Shown one piece after another: positions 12,167 through 21,275 of a stretch of 24,283 bases of DNA. The position numbers and the translations under genes were made by a program. The stretch is from positions 1 through 24,283 of the IMG/VR virus record IMGVR_UViG_3300025642_000028, one strand, 5' to 3'. Source of the DNA: a virus. Numbering within the stretch: the stretch's first letter is position 1; every line of letters begins with the position of its first letter. The notes under the pieces were generated by a model. That model ran no database searches. It was given only the letters and a program-made list of their open reading frames with translations, and was not told the origin of the DNA.

Positions 12167-13959
12167 CAAAACCAGCAGATTTAACACCAAAATTTCATAC
12201 AATAAGTGCAGAAGAAGAAATATTTATTCCAGAAGCTTCAGACTTGTCACAATTAGTTGGTGGACAATCTTTAAATCAACCAGTAGTAGTTAATCAAGGA
12301 CATTTACAATCGCCTGATTTCAAAACAGGAACTTCAGGCTGGCAAATCAAAGCAGACGGCACAGCAGAATTTCAAACAGTAATCGCTGGGGCTTATGTTC
12401 AAATCTTCGTTCAAGCAGGAATTCCAACTTCATTACACATAAACGATATTTGGTATGATAGTGATGATGGAAACAAACCTTATCGTGCAGCGATAGTTGG
12501 AGCAGACCAAATCACAGCGGGAGAATGGGAATTAATAGACAATCCAACAGAATGGGCTGATGTAGGAAATACAGCAGGAACAAAACCAGATGATAGTGCT
12601 GATGTTACAGGAGATAATACGGCGGCCGCAATACTTAATCAAGGTAATTTAGCCTTATTAGATACAGTTGATTCAGTTCAAATAGCTGCAGATGCCGTTA
12701 CAGCAGCCAAGATAGCAGTTAGTGGATTAGACGGAACAACTGGAGATGTAGCTACAAATCATATCATCGCAGGAATGATACAGACAAATGCTGTCACAGC
12801 AGATAAAATACTTGCAGACTCTGTTACCGCATCTAAAATAGATGTTACAGACTTATCGGCTATAAATGCTAATCTTGGAACTATAACAGCAGGAAGTTTA
12901 AGTATAAATAGTGGAGTAGCTAGTATTGATAGTGATGGAGATGCTGTCTTCAAATCAGTGCAAGTTGGTGGAACAACCAAACAATACAGTTTAGGCGATG
13001 ACGGGATATTCTCTTTCGGGGATGGCTCGGACGGTGCTCACACAACTTCAGGAAATGAAACTTTAACAAGTGATAAATATTATACAAATTTAACAATAGC
13101 AACAGGACATACTTTAAATACAGGAGGTTATAGAATATTCGTAAATGGAACTTTAACTTTAGAGGGGACAGGGAAGATAGTGAGGAATGGGAATAATGGT
13201 GGGAATGGAGGAACTGGAACTGCAGCTGGTGCAGGTGGTGGTGCTTTATCTGACGGTTATCTTAAAGGTTCAGTCGCTGGAGGAGCGGGTGGACAATATG
13301 GAAGTGGTGCTCAAGACCCGACAGCAGGGGCTAATGGAACCGCTACAAGTAATTCTCTTGGAGATAACGGTGGAGCAGGCGGGGCAGGTGGAGATGATAA
13401 TGGTGGAGATGGACAATCCCCAGGAGCTGGCGGAGCAACAGGAGTAGCAACATCTTCAAATGTAAAACTTATTGCAAACTGGCATTTACAAACTCTTTTA
13501 GATATTGGTTCAACTGGAGCAACTGTTAAATATGATAATTCAGCAGGAACTGGTGGAGGTGGTGGTGGAGTTAGAGCAGATGGTGCTGGAAGTCCACCAG
13601 GTGGTAGTGGTGGAGGAGGTGGTTCAAATGGTGGGATTATCGCTATTTATGCAAAGGTTATTGTTATTGGAGCAAGTGCGGGAATTGAAGCAAATGCTGG
13701 CAATGGTGGAACGGGTGGCGATGGTTCAAATAGTGCTACATACGGTGGCGGAGGAGGTGGTGGTGGTGGTGGAGCAAACGGAGGACAAATCATCTTAGTT
13801 TATAATGAATTAACAAATAGTGGGACAATTTCCGTAACAGCAGGAACAAAAGGTTCGGGAGGAAATGGAGGAACAGGTGGGACAGCCGCTGGAGATAATG
13901 GAGTTGATGGAGTTGACGGTTCAGTAGGAACGATTAGACAATTTAAACTTTCCCTTTAA
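12163..13959 (+). CDS. Glycine-rich tail fibre / receptor-binding protein
   Basis: A 598-aa protein. The N-terminal part has 'FKTGTSGWQIKADGTAEF' and 'HINDIWYDSDDGNKPYRA', motifs common in phage fibre stems. Residues ~170-260 repeat A-V-T-A-x-K-I ('DAVTAAKIAVSG', 'NAVTADKILADSVTASKI'), a trimeric stalk signature seen in host-specificity proteins. Then comes 'YYTNLTIATGHTLNTGGYRI', a short beta domain that precedes polyglycine heads. Residues ~340-590 are dominated by GGxGG runs, like the polyglycine-II sandwich of T-even-type gp38 adhesins. It is the best candidate for the host-recognition protein. The G-rich tail makes long but spurious frames in other phases. Confidence 0.75.
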   Translation: MTKPADLTPKFHTISAEEEIFIPEASDLSQLVGGQSLNQPVVVNQGHLQSPDFKTGTSGWQIKADGTAEFQTVIAGAYVQIFVQAGIPTSLHINDIWYDSDDGNKPYRAAIVGADQITAGEWELIDNPTEWADVGNTAGTKPDDSADVTGDNTAAAILNQGNLALLDTVDSVQIAADAVTAAKIAVSGLDGTTGDVATNHIIAGMIQTNAVTADKILADSVTASKIDVTDLSAINANLGTITAGSLSINSGVASIDSDGDAVFKSVQVGGTTKQYSLGDDGIFSFGDGSDGAHTTSGNETLTSDKYYTNLTIATGHTLNTGGYRIFVNGTLTLEGTGKIVRNGNNGGNGGTGTAAGAGGGALSDGYLKGSVAGGAGGQYGSGAQDPTAGANGTATSNSLGDNGGAGGAGGDDNGGDGQSPGAGGATGVATSSNVKLIANWHLQTLLDIGSTGATVKYDNSAGTGGGGGGVRADGAGSPPGGSGGGGGSNGGIIAIYAKVIVIGASAGIEANAGNGGTGGDGSNSATYGGGGGGGGGGANGGQIILVYNELTNSGTISVTAGTKGSGGNGGTGGTAAGDNGVDGVDGSVGTIRQFKLSL

Positions 13960-13963
13960 TATT

Positions 13964-14131
13964 ATGCAAATAGATGAAACAAAAATAAAAGAAAAGTTAG
14001 AAATACTTTTAAATAGGAAACCAAAAAAGAATGAGATTATAAATGCTCAGACAGATTTTAATATAACAAACGAGATACTTTTTGACGAAGTAGAATTATT
14101 AAAAATAGAGATTATTAACTTAAAAAAATAA
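13964..14131 (+). CDS. Small helical protein of unknown function (55 aa)
   Basis: ATG 13964 lies four bases after the fibre stop; the TAA ends three bases before the next ATG. 'MQIDETKIKEKLEILLNRK' and 'NEILFDEVELLKIEIINLKK' are two charged, likely coiled-coil helices. It fills an otherwise empty 175-base gap with matching codon use, so I consider it real. It may be a chaperone or tail-completion peptide; nothing in the sequence decides. Confidence 0.55.
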   Translation: MQIDETKIKEKLEILLNRKPKKNEIINAQTDFNITNEILFDEVELLKIEIINLKK

Positions 14132-14134
14132 AAT

Positions 14135-16234
14135 ATGGCAACACAATATTATAAAATCACAAAAACAGGAGAAAGTTATGCTTTAGATAAAGCGACAGGA
14201 AAGGCAAGTAAAGTTAGTTCTATTCCAACTGGTGGAGCAACTATTACTTGGGGTGGTTCAAGTTTGCCATCTGCTCTACAAAATATACAAACAACTACTC
14301 CAACACCAACTGAACAACCCGCTTCTACCTATACTCCACCAACAACCGTAATACCCCCAAAGAAAGTCCAACCAATTCCAACTTTTCTAATAGACCAACT
14401 CCGAACAAATATCCAAAGTGGAATGTTCACACCAGAACAAGCCTTAAATGCTATGAAAGGAATGGTAACTTCAGGTGGATATTCTGCCCCAGCAGGTGGA
14501 AGTGAGAAATCATTATTTAGTGGATTAACTGGCATTAAACAATCTGACGGCTCAATAGGAGATTTTGCTCCATTTACAGGAGGAATACCACAAATAATAA
14601 CAACAGCACGACCAAATCAGGTAACTCAAGTAACAGCAGACGGAGTGCAACGACAATCAGGAGTTTTAACCCCAAGCCAACAAACAGAATACTTTTCTAC
14701 ACAAGGACAATCAGCAAATCCCCTATCTCCAACCGACTGGCTAAAATCACAAACAGTTATAAACAAAGACTCAATTTCAAAGATGCCCTCAGTAGTAGAT
14801 ACCCCAACTCCCTCCACAGGAACAACTCCTGAACTACCAATCCCACAAGCAGGGAATATTCAAGATGCCTTTGGTGTTTCAATGCAAAGTAAAGTAGATA
14901 CAGCACGAACTACATTAGAAAATACATATAAAACACAATTAGAAGATTTACAAAAAAGAATAGACGAAAGTAATCAAAGTATGGACGAACTTACTTCTTT
15001 ACAAGGAGAAGGAGTTGAAGATGTAGAAAATCTAATGCAACCTTTTAGAGAAAAACTAGAAAATGCAGAAAGAGAAAGACTTTATATAAATGAAAACTTT
15101 GAAGCAAATCAAGCTCTAACTAACGAATTAGAAAGTTTACTAACAGAAGGTAACGAACTTATAAGACAACAAAAAGAAATCACTGGCTTATCAGCAATCA
15201 GAAACCCACGAATAGATAAAACTATTTCAGATGTAAATTCTAGAGCTGGTGTTATTCAAGCTGTTATGAGTGCTAGGAATGGTCAAATCTCTCAAGCATA
15301 CAATATGATAGATAGAACAGTTGATGCTATCAACGCAGACAAACAAGACCAACTAACATATTACAGCACTTTATTTAACTTCTATGAAAGTCAAAAAGAT
15401 ACAGAGGGTAATAAACTCACTACACTAACAAATGAAAAGAAATCTTTCTTAAATGCTCAAATAGGACTATTAGAAAACGATATGGCTCAAGCACAAAACA
15501 ATGCAGATTATATTAAAGAGTTAATGCAAGACCCAGACTCAGCTTCGTTTATGGCTAAAGCAGGAGTAACACTAAACGACTCTCCAGAAACAGTAAACCA
15601 AAAAATGGCTCAAGAAAGTCAAAGACAAGAAGTAGAAAACTTTAAAAATAATAGGATAGCAGAAGGATATGAATATGTACCTTATGGAAATGGGGATACT
15701 AATTTCAGTGTAGGAGGTAAGAACTTGAGTTTTAACACGACAGAAAATGTAAAAGGAGTAGATACACCAGATACACCAACTGAAACCGATGATAAACCAA
15801 TGTCCACAAATCAAATAGAACAGTTTAGAAGAAGTTACGGTTGGACACCTCCTTTCGGATATTCACAAAGTCAATTACTTCAATATATGGACGATAACCC
15901 AAATGCTACTCCTGAACAACTAGAAGAAGGAGCGAAACAACAAGCATCAGATACACCACCAGATACACCTACAGATACACCAATTGAAACAACCGAACCA
16001 AATCAACCAACTCAAACAGTAGAAGAACTTATCCCTAATATAATGTCATCTATTACAGATGCTCAATTAAAATCTTTGAAAACAAAAGCAGATACAGCAG
16101 GTATTTCAAGTATGTGGAAAAGTAAAACTACTGATGTTGAAAATTACCTAAATTCAATTAAAGCAGACTTACAAGAAGCAATAAATTACGGTTATACTTT
16201 AGAAGAAACAATAACAGGCATAATAAACTTCTAA
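14135..16234 (+). CDS. Coiled-coil virion protein, possible ejected protein (699 aa)
   Basis: The N-terminal 'MATQYYKITKTGESYALDKATGKA' is followed by a Pro/Thr-rich linker (about residues 50-80). The middle (about 250-480) is long helical coiled coil ('TYKTQLEDLQKRIDESNQSM', 'PFREKLENAERERLYI'). The C-terminal third has Thr/Pro/Asp repeats ('DTPPDTPTDTPIETTE') and a helical end. There is no membrane segment or enzyme motif. Its place between the fibre and the giant polyvalent protein is where podoviruses encode internal proteins that are injected with the DNA; a structural linker role is also possible. Confidence 0.55.
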   Translation: MATQYYKITKTGESYALDKATGKASKVSSIPTGGATITWGGSSLPSALQNIQTTTPTPTEQPASTYTPPTTVIPPKKVQPIPTFLIDQLRTNIQSGMFTPEQALNAMKGMVTSGGYSAPAGGSEKSLFSGLTGIKQSDGSIGDFAPFTGGIPQIITTARPNQVTQVTADGVQRQSGVLTPSQQTEYFSTQGQSANPLSPTDWLKSQTVINKDSISKMPSVVDTPTPSTGTTPELPIPQAGNIQDAFGVSMQSKVDTARTTLENTYKTQLEDLQKRIDESNQSMDELTSLQGEGVEDVENLMQPFREKLENAERERLYINENFEANQALTNELESLLTEGNELIRQQKEITGLSAIRNPRIDKTISDVNSRAGVIQAVMSARNGQISQAYNMIDRTVDAINADKQDQLTYYSTLFNFYESQKDTEGNKLTTLTNEKKSFLNAQIGLLENDMAQAQNNADYIKELMQDPDSASFMAKAGVTLNDSPETVNQKMAQESQRQEVENFKNNRIAEGYEYVPYGNGDTNFSVGGKNLSFNTTENVKGVDTPDTPTETDDKPMSTNQIEQFRRSYGWTPPFGYSQSQLLQYMDDNPNATPEQLEEGAKQQASDTPPDTPTDTPIETTEPNQPTQTVEELIPNIMSSITDAQLKSLKTKADTAGISSMWKSKTTDVENYLNSIKADLQEAINYGYTLEETITGIINF

Positions 16235-16235
16235 T

Positions 16236-19200
16236 ATGCTTAACTTAACAGCATTAAAAAAAAATAAACTTAATACATCAGCTTTAGGTGGTAGAAAACC
16301 TGTTGGCGACTTTATTAGTCAAGCTCCAGAGCAATCATTCTTTCAAAAACTAGCTTCCAAGATACCAAGTGCTTTAAGAGAGCCTTTTGTAGGAACAGGA
16401 CAAACTGTTGATTTAGCAGGTAGAACTAAGTTTGATACAGGACTTATGGGAATGTTTAGACCTTTAGGATTTGGAAAATCAAAAGAAGAAAAAGCATCAG
16501 ACAGAATTGATTTATTAAGCCCTTTAGTTGCACAAGGAACTATCACACAGGAACGAATGAATGAGATTATAAAAGATGTAGTTACTCCTAAAGGTATTCA
16601 AGCTATACCAAAAGGATTACCAATAGATAAATTAGAACTTACAAGACCTGAAAAGATAGCCCTAAGACCAGTTAGAATTGAAGAAACTTTAGACCAAATT
16701 TTTGGTGTTTTAGATATATTCTCTTTTGGAACATTAAAACCTATAAGCAAATCAGCCGCTAAACTTATTTCAAAAAGTAAAGTATCAAGTGAAATAATAT
16801 CTATTCTTAAAAAGGAAATACCAGAGATTTCAGACGAAGCATTACCTGTATTTGGTAGAGCTTTAATGGATATTGATGATGTAAATGATGTTCAGAGAGT
16901 TATGAATAGAGCAGAATTAGCATTAAAGAAAGCAAAACAAACTGCTGGTAAAGTAGATACAACAGCATTAAAACCTGTTGGGTTTGGGAAGAAAGATATA
17001 TTACCAAAAGATGTTTCTATTATAGAAGAATCAAAATTAACTGGTGCAAAAAGAATATCTCCTGAGAATATAAAACATCAACAAGTAACTCCAGAAGCTA
17101 GTATAAATACAATAAAGAATGATATAACTTCTACTATTAAAATTCTTGATAATGCACCTCAAATGTCTAGTGCTTCTAAAAGAGTAATAGATAGTTTCCA
17201 CAGCATTGAGAAAAAGATAAAAGAAAATAAAGCTTCTGATAGAGAAGTAGCTTGGTATAATAGAGCTAAGGACAATATGCAAATCGCGATTGCGAACGAC
17301 AATTTAAAAAAGATATTAGGTAGTGATAAATTGAAATATGGAAAAGATAATTTAGAACTTATAAAGAAACTAATGTTAGATGATTCTTATATAAATAATA
17401 AATATATTGATTTAGTTAAAAAGGATATAAGCAAAGGTTATAAATTTCCAGAAGAAGTATTAAATTATGACAAGTCTTTTAAAACAGCAATAAACAATAG
17501 GGAAAGATACGAAAAAGGTTTAAGAACTTCATTTGGTGCAGATGACCAGAGAATTGTATTTGAAGATATTGAAACAATAGGTGCTGGTATGAAACGACAA
17601 GACGGGAAAGAACTAACAGACCTACAAAAATCAGATATAAGAGAGGGTGTAATAGATTTCTCAGAAACACTTGGTTTAGATATGAGGAAATTAGCCAAAG
17701 ATGATAGGTGGGTTTATGTCCACTTAAACGAAAAAAATCCATTTCTAATGAAAGATGTAGCTGGACTTTACAGAAAAGATATAACTAATAAAAGTGTTAG
17801 TGTTTCTGTTGGTGGAAAAGAAGGTTATTATGTAATAGTTAATGGAGAAAAGGTTAAAAAATTTACAAATACTACAATGGCTCACGAATTAGGACACGCT
17901 ATTGATTTTAAAATTGGGGAAAAATTCTTATCTGGCGATGAGTTTTTAACTTTGAGAAGAAATTATAACAAGGTTGAGAATAGTTATCGTGGGGAGAAAT
18001 ATTGGAGTAGTAAAAAAGAAGTAACAGCAAGAATGATAGAGGAATATATTGCAGTAACAAAAGGAAATAAAAACTTCTTTGATAAACAAGGATATTGGAA
18101 AAAAGATATTTTTGAAAAGGATATAAAGCCTGTAGTTGAATCAAATATAAAAGAAAAGTTTTCAGAATATAAATTACAACCCAAACCAACCACAACCCTA
18201 CAACAAGAAGCAAAGAAGTTTAAGAGTGTTGATGAGTTTATAGAGGCACAACCTAAGGTTTATCACGGAAGTTTAGAAGGTCGTGTAACTAAGTTAGAAG
18301 ATAAACCATTTTTTGTATCACCAGATAAAAATATGGCTAGAAGTTATGGAAAAGAAATTAGTAACTTTTATTTAAAAGATGGTAAGAAAGCTGATTTACA
18401 AGATGTGGAACTTCTAAAAAAAGTTGTTGGAATTGAAAATTATAACAAAGGAGAAAGTATATTTAAAAAATTAAATATTCAGACACAAGAAAAAGTATTA
18501 AAGAATAATTTAAGTGGATTAAAAAGAGATTTTCTATCAAAGAGTGATGAAAGTTTATTGAGTGATTATTTGTTTGTTGAAAAACCAACTAATACAGCAG
18601 TGGTTTTCAGACAAAAACAAATTCAAGATAAGTTAAAAAAGCTTGGTTTTGATTATTATGAAAATCGCACAGGTTATGGAGATACAGATTTCGGTGCTTC
18701 TTATATGGGAAGTCAAAAACCAGAAATAATTGTCTTAAATAAAGATATATTAAAAACAAAATCCCAACTAAAAGATATATACAATAAAGCGAAAGGAGTT
18801 AAAGAAGTCCCCAGTAAGAAGCCACAAGTAAAAGAAACAAAACAAATAGGCAGTAAGCCAAAAAAGGATGTTTCTGTTGAAAAGATAAAAGAAAAGTTTT
18901 CAGAATATAAATTACAACCCAAACCAACCACAACCCTACAACAAGAAGCAAAGAAGTTTAAGAGTGCTGATGAGTTTATAGAGGCACAACCTAAGTTATT
19001 TCATGGGACATCTGCTGAATTTGATACTTTAAAAAGCACACAACAGCTTCGTAATAAAACAGGTGATTTTCAACCATCAAATATTGGTGGTAATAGTCCT
19101 TTTATTCATATTACAGAAGATATAAATCTTGCAAATAGTTACTCTAAAGCACGTGTATTAAATATGGGAGGAAAAGCAAACACTATGGAAGTCTATATAG

Positions 19201-21275
19201 ATGGAAAGATATTAGATAAAACTAGAAATTTGTCAACAAATTTTGGAACAATGGAACGTGGAGGTAAAGAAATATTGGAAGAAATGAAAGAGGGAGGATT
19301 TGTTGGTGTTAAATTTAGAGATAAAGGTAATTATGGTCAAGATGTAAATACATTGGCTGTATTACCAGATGCAGTAAAAACAAAATCCCAACTAAAAGAC
19401 ATATACAATAAAGCACGGGGGGTTACAGAAGTCCCCAGTAAGAAGCCACAAGTAAAAGAAACAAAACCAGTAGGCAGTAAGCCCAAAAAGGATGTTTCTG
19501 CTGAAATTCCAAAAGATAGTCCATCATTAGTTAAAAAGGATACAGTAAAAAAAGAATTAAGTAAAGTAAAAGTTGAAACTGCTAAGATAGAAAAACTACC
19601 TCCTGCAGATACAACACAGACAATTCCAAATAATTGGAGGGGTGAATTTGTGTTACCTAAAGAAACTAAATTACAATCTGTTAGGAGAGTAGCAGAAGAT
19701 TTTAATATAAGACTAAAAGTATTAAATGATAAAATTGAAGAAGTTGCTGGTTCTAAAATAGAAGAACATCTTAATTTGTGGGTGCAAAAAGATATGCTCC
19801 CAAGAAAGCAATCTGATTTACTTCGTAGAGTAAGGGATAAAAAACAAGATTTTGTTAAAAGACTAACTGAGAATGATGTAGATATAGAAGAATTTGATAA
19901 ATATTTACACGCTAACCACGCTATTGAAAGAAACAAACAAATGAATTTGTTACGAACAGAAAAAGGTAAAGAAGCCATTGATGGACTTTCTGGAATGACA
20001 GACAAAGAAGCAAAATCAATTCTTGCTAAAGATAATAAACAATATGAAAGTTTTACAAAAGAAATTCAAAAAATGAATGATGAAACTTTGAAATTTCAAT
20101 TAGACCAAGGATTACTAAAACCAAAAGAATACGAAACTATAAAAGGAATGTATAAAGATTATGTGCCTTTGTTTAGAGATGTAGAAAATGACTTTATAGG
20201 AATAGGACAAGGTATTGATATTAAAGGAAAAGAAATAAAACGAGCTAAAGGAAGTGTTGAAAGGAGAGTTGTTTCTCCTGTTGGTAATGTTTTCTTTCAA
20301 GCAGAAAAAGCACAGGTCAGAGCATTAAAGAACGAAGTAGGAAAAACTATTATTGATTTAACAAAAACACACCCTGAAACAAAAGATATTTTCAAGATAG
20401 AAAAACAACAATATTCTCCAAGATATAACAGTGATGGTGAGTTATTGTATTTAGACCCCAAAACAAAATTAGGAGATAATGTTATTGGAACTAAAATTGA
20501 AGGAACTCAACACTTTATAACAATTAAAGACCCAAAATTAGCCCAAGCATTAAAAAATCTTAACATAGCAAGAATACCCAAAGGAATGCAATTTTTAAGG
20601 TCAGCACTGGGGATATGGGGTAGTTTCAAAACAAGGTGGCGACCAGAGTTTTTATTGACTAACTTTCAAAGGGACTTGGGGGAAGCATTACTTAACTTAG
20701 GAGTTGAAAAATCGTGGTTAAAAACAAAAGGTAAAGGACTACGAACATCTATTGTTAAAGACTTGTTCCCTTCACAGAAAGCAGTTTGGAAGTATTTAAG
20801 AGGTAGTGAGAATAAACAAGTTGATGAATTCTTTACTTTAGGAGGAGATGCAGGACACTTTTGGTTAGATGACATAAACACAGCAGAGAAATCTTTAATA
20901 CACCTTCAAAAAGAAATTCAAAACGTAGGAATTGAGAAGTTAAAAAACCCTATAAGAAAACTGGGGCAGTTAACCGATGATGTTAACTCAATGGTTGAAT
21001 TAGGAGTAAGATATTCTACTTATAAAAATTTAGTCGTAAGAGGTTTCAGTAAGGAGAAAGCAATCCAAAGTTCCGCTGATTTAACAGTAAACTTCTCAAG
21101 ACAAGGAGAATTCTCTCCATTCTTGAAATCATTTTATGGATTTATAAACCCAACTATTCAAGGTGGCTCAAAAGTTATTCGTTCTCTTTCAAGCAAAGAG
21201 GGTGGTAAAAGTGTTTTAAAAGGAGTTGTATTTTTGACAGCATTAGGTTTTATGACAAGAATGATGTCAATATGA
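16236..21275 (+). CDS. Giant polyvalent protein: zincin peptidase, two ART-like domains, LPD38-like part
   Basis: A 1679-aa protein. Residues ~430-620 hold a zincin metallopeptidase: HELGH (550-554) with a likely third ligand Glu595 in 'SSKKEVTARMIEEY'. Two ADP-ribosyltransferase-like domains follow, starting 'KVYHGS' (674) and 'KLFHGT' (920), each with an F[FI].[ST].D.N.A.SY segment. They are joined by near-identical linkers (see repeats). From about 1150 to the end is an LPD38-like region ('ANHAIERN', 'RPEFLLTNFQRDLGEALLNL'). This architecture matches phage polyvalent proteins, which are packaged and injected to modify the host. The LPD38-like domain is cut off at the stop and continues in the overlapping gene at 21272. 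The start at 16236 follows the preceding stop through a TAATATG junction without SD. Confidence 0.85.
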   Translation: MLNLTALKKNKLNTSALGGRKPVGDFISQAPEQSFFQKLASKIPSALREPFVGTGQTVDLAGRTKFDTGLMGMFRPLGFGKSKEEKASDRIDLLSPLVAQGTITQERMNEIIKDVVTPKGIQAIPKGLPIDKLELTRPEKIALRPVRIEETLDQIFGVLDIFSFGTLKPISKSAAKLISKSKVSSEIISILKKEIPEISDEALPVFGRALMDIDDVNDVQRVMNRAELALKKAKQTAGKVDTTALKPVGFGKKDILPKDVSIIEESKLTGAKRISPENIKHQQVTPEASINTIKNDITSTIKILDNAPQMSSASKRVIDSFHSIEKKIKENKASDREVAWYNRAKDNMQIAIANDNLKKILGSDKLKYGKDNLELIKKLMLDDSYINNKYIDLVKKDISKGYKFPEEVLNYDKSFKTAINNRERYEKGLRTSFGADDQRIVFEDIETIGAGMKRQDGKELTDLQKSDIREGVIDFSETLGLDMRKLAKDDRWVYVHLNEKNPFLMKDVAGLYRKDITNKSVSVSVGGKEGYYVIVNGEKVKKFTNTTMAHELGHAIDFKIGEKFLSGDEFLTLRRNYNKVENSYRGEKYWSSKKEVTARMIEEYIAVTKGNKNFFDKQGYWKKDIFEKDIKPVVESNIKEKFSEYKLQPKPTTTLQQEAKKFKSVDEFIEAQPKVYHGSLEGRVTKLEDKPFFVSPDKNMARSYGKEISNFYLKDGKKADLQDVELLKKVVGIENYNKGESIFKKLNIQTQEKVLKNNLSGLKRDFLSKSDESLLSDYLFVEKPTNTAVVFRQKQIQDKLKKLGFDYYENRTGYGDTDFGASYMGSQKPEIIVLNKDILKTKSQLKDIYNKAKGVKEVPSKKPQVKETKQIGSKPKKDVSVEKIKEKFSEYKLQPKPTTTLQQEAKKFKSADEFIEAQPKLFHGTSAEFDTLKSTQQLRNKTGDFQPSNIGGNSPFIHITEDINLANSYSKARVLNMGGKANTMEVYIDGKILDKTRNLSTNFGTMERGGKEILEEMKEGGFVGVKFRDKGNYGQDVNTLAVLPDAVKTKSQLKDIYNKARGVTEVPSKKPQVKETKPVGSKPKKDVSAEIPKDSPSLVKKDTVKKELSKVKVETAKIEKLPPADTTQTIPNNWRGEFVLPKETKLQSVRRVAEDFNIRLKVLNDKIEEVAGSKIEEHLNLWVQKDMLPRKQSDLLRRVRDKKQDFVKRLTENDVDIEEFDKYLHANHAIERNKQMNLLRTEKGKEAIDGLSGMTDKEAKSILAKDNKQYESFTKEIQKMNDETLKFQLDQGLLKPKEYETIKGMYKDYVPLFRDVENDFIGIGQGIDIKGKEIKRAKGSVERRVVSPVGNVFFQAEKAQVRALKNEVGKTIIDLTKTHPETKDIFKIEKQQYSPRYNSDGELLYLDPKTKLGDNVIGTKIEGTQHFITIKDPKLAQALKNLNIARIPKGMQFLRSALGIWGSFKTRWRPEFLLTNFQRDLGEALLNLGVEKSWLKTKGKGLRTSIVKDLFPSQKAVWKYLRGSENKQVDEFFTLGGDAGHFWLDDINTAEKSLIHLQKEIQNVGIEKLKNPIRKLGQLTDDVNSMVELGVRYSTYKNLVVRGFSKEKAIQSSADLTVNFSRQGEFSPFLKSFYGFINPTIQGGSKVIRSLSSKEGGKSVLKGVVFLTALGFMTRMMSI
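18147..18257 (+). repeat. ART module linker repeat A, copy 1
   Basis: A 111-base stretch encoding 'KEKFSEYKLQPKPTTTLQQ' and on to 'DEFIEAQPK', directly before ART-like domain 1. It is repeated at 18885-18995 with one T/C difference (codon GTT vs GCT). Confidence 0.9.
18751..18881 (+). repeat. ART module linker repeat B, copy 1
   Basis: A 131-base stretch after ART-like domain 1, encoding 'LKTKSQLKDIYNKAKG' and 'EVPSKKPQVKETKQ'. It matches 19375-19505 after ART-like domain 2 with a modest number of differences. Confidence 0.85.
18885..18995 (+). repeat. ART module linker repeat A, copy 2
   Basis: Second copy of the 111-base linker, offset 738 bases from copy 1, directly before ART-like domain 2. 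Confidence 0.9.
19375..19505 (+). repeat. ART module linker repeat B, copy 2
   Basis: Second copy of the downstream linker, offset 624 bases from copy 1. The two cassettes differ in length because the ART-like domains between the linkers differ. Confidence 0.85.

Noticed and set aside
13187-13798. Two long + frames (13187-13447 and 13505-13798) rich in V, E, G and Q
   Set aside because: They are alternate-frame readings of the GGN-rich glycine codons of the fibre gene, with no start signals; the fibre frame has clear domain motifs.
19337-20005. 222-codon frame on the - strand
   Set aside because: It is antisense to the ART/LPD38-like part of the giant gene, Ser/Phe/Leu-rich as expected of complement coding, and has no ribosome site.
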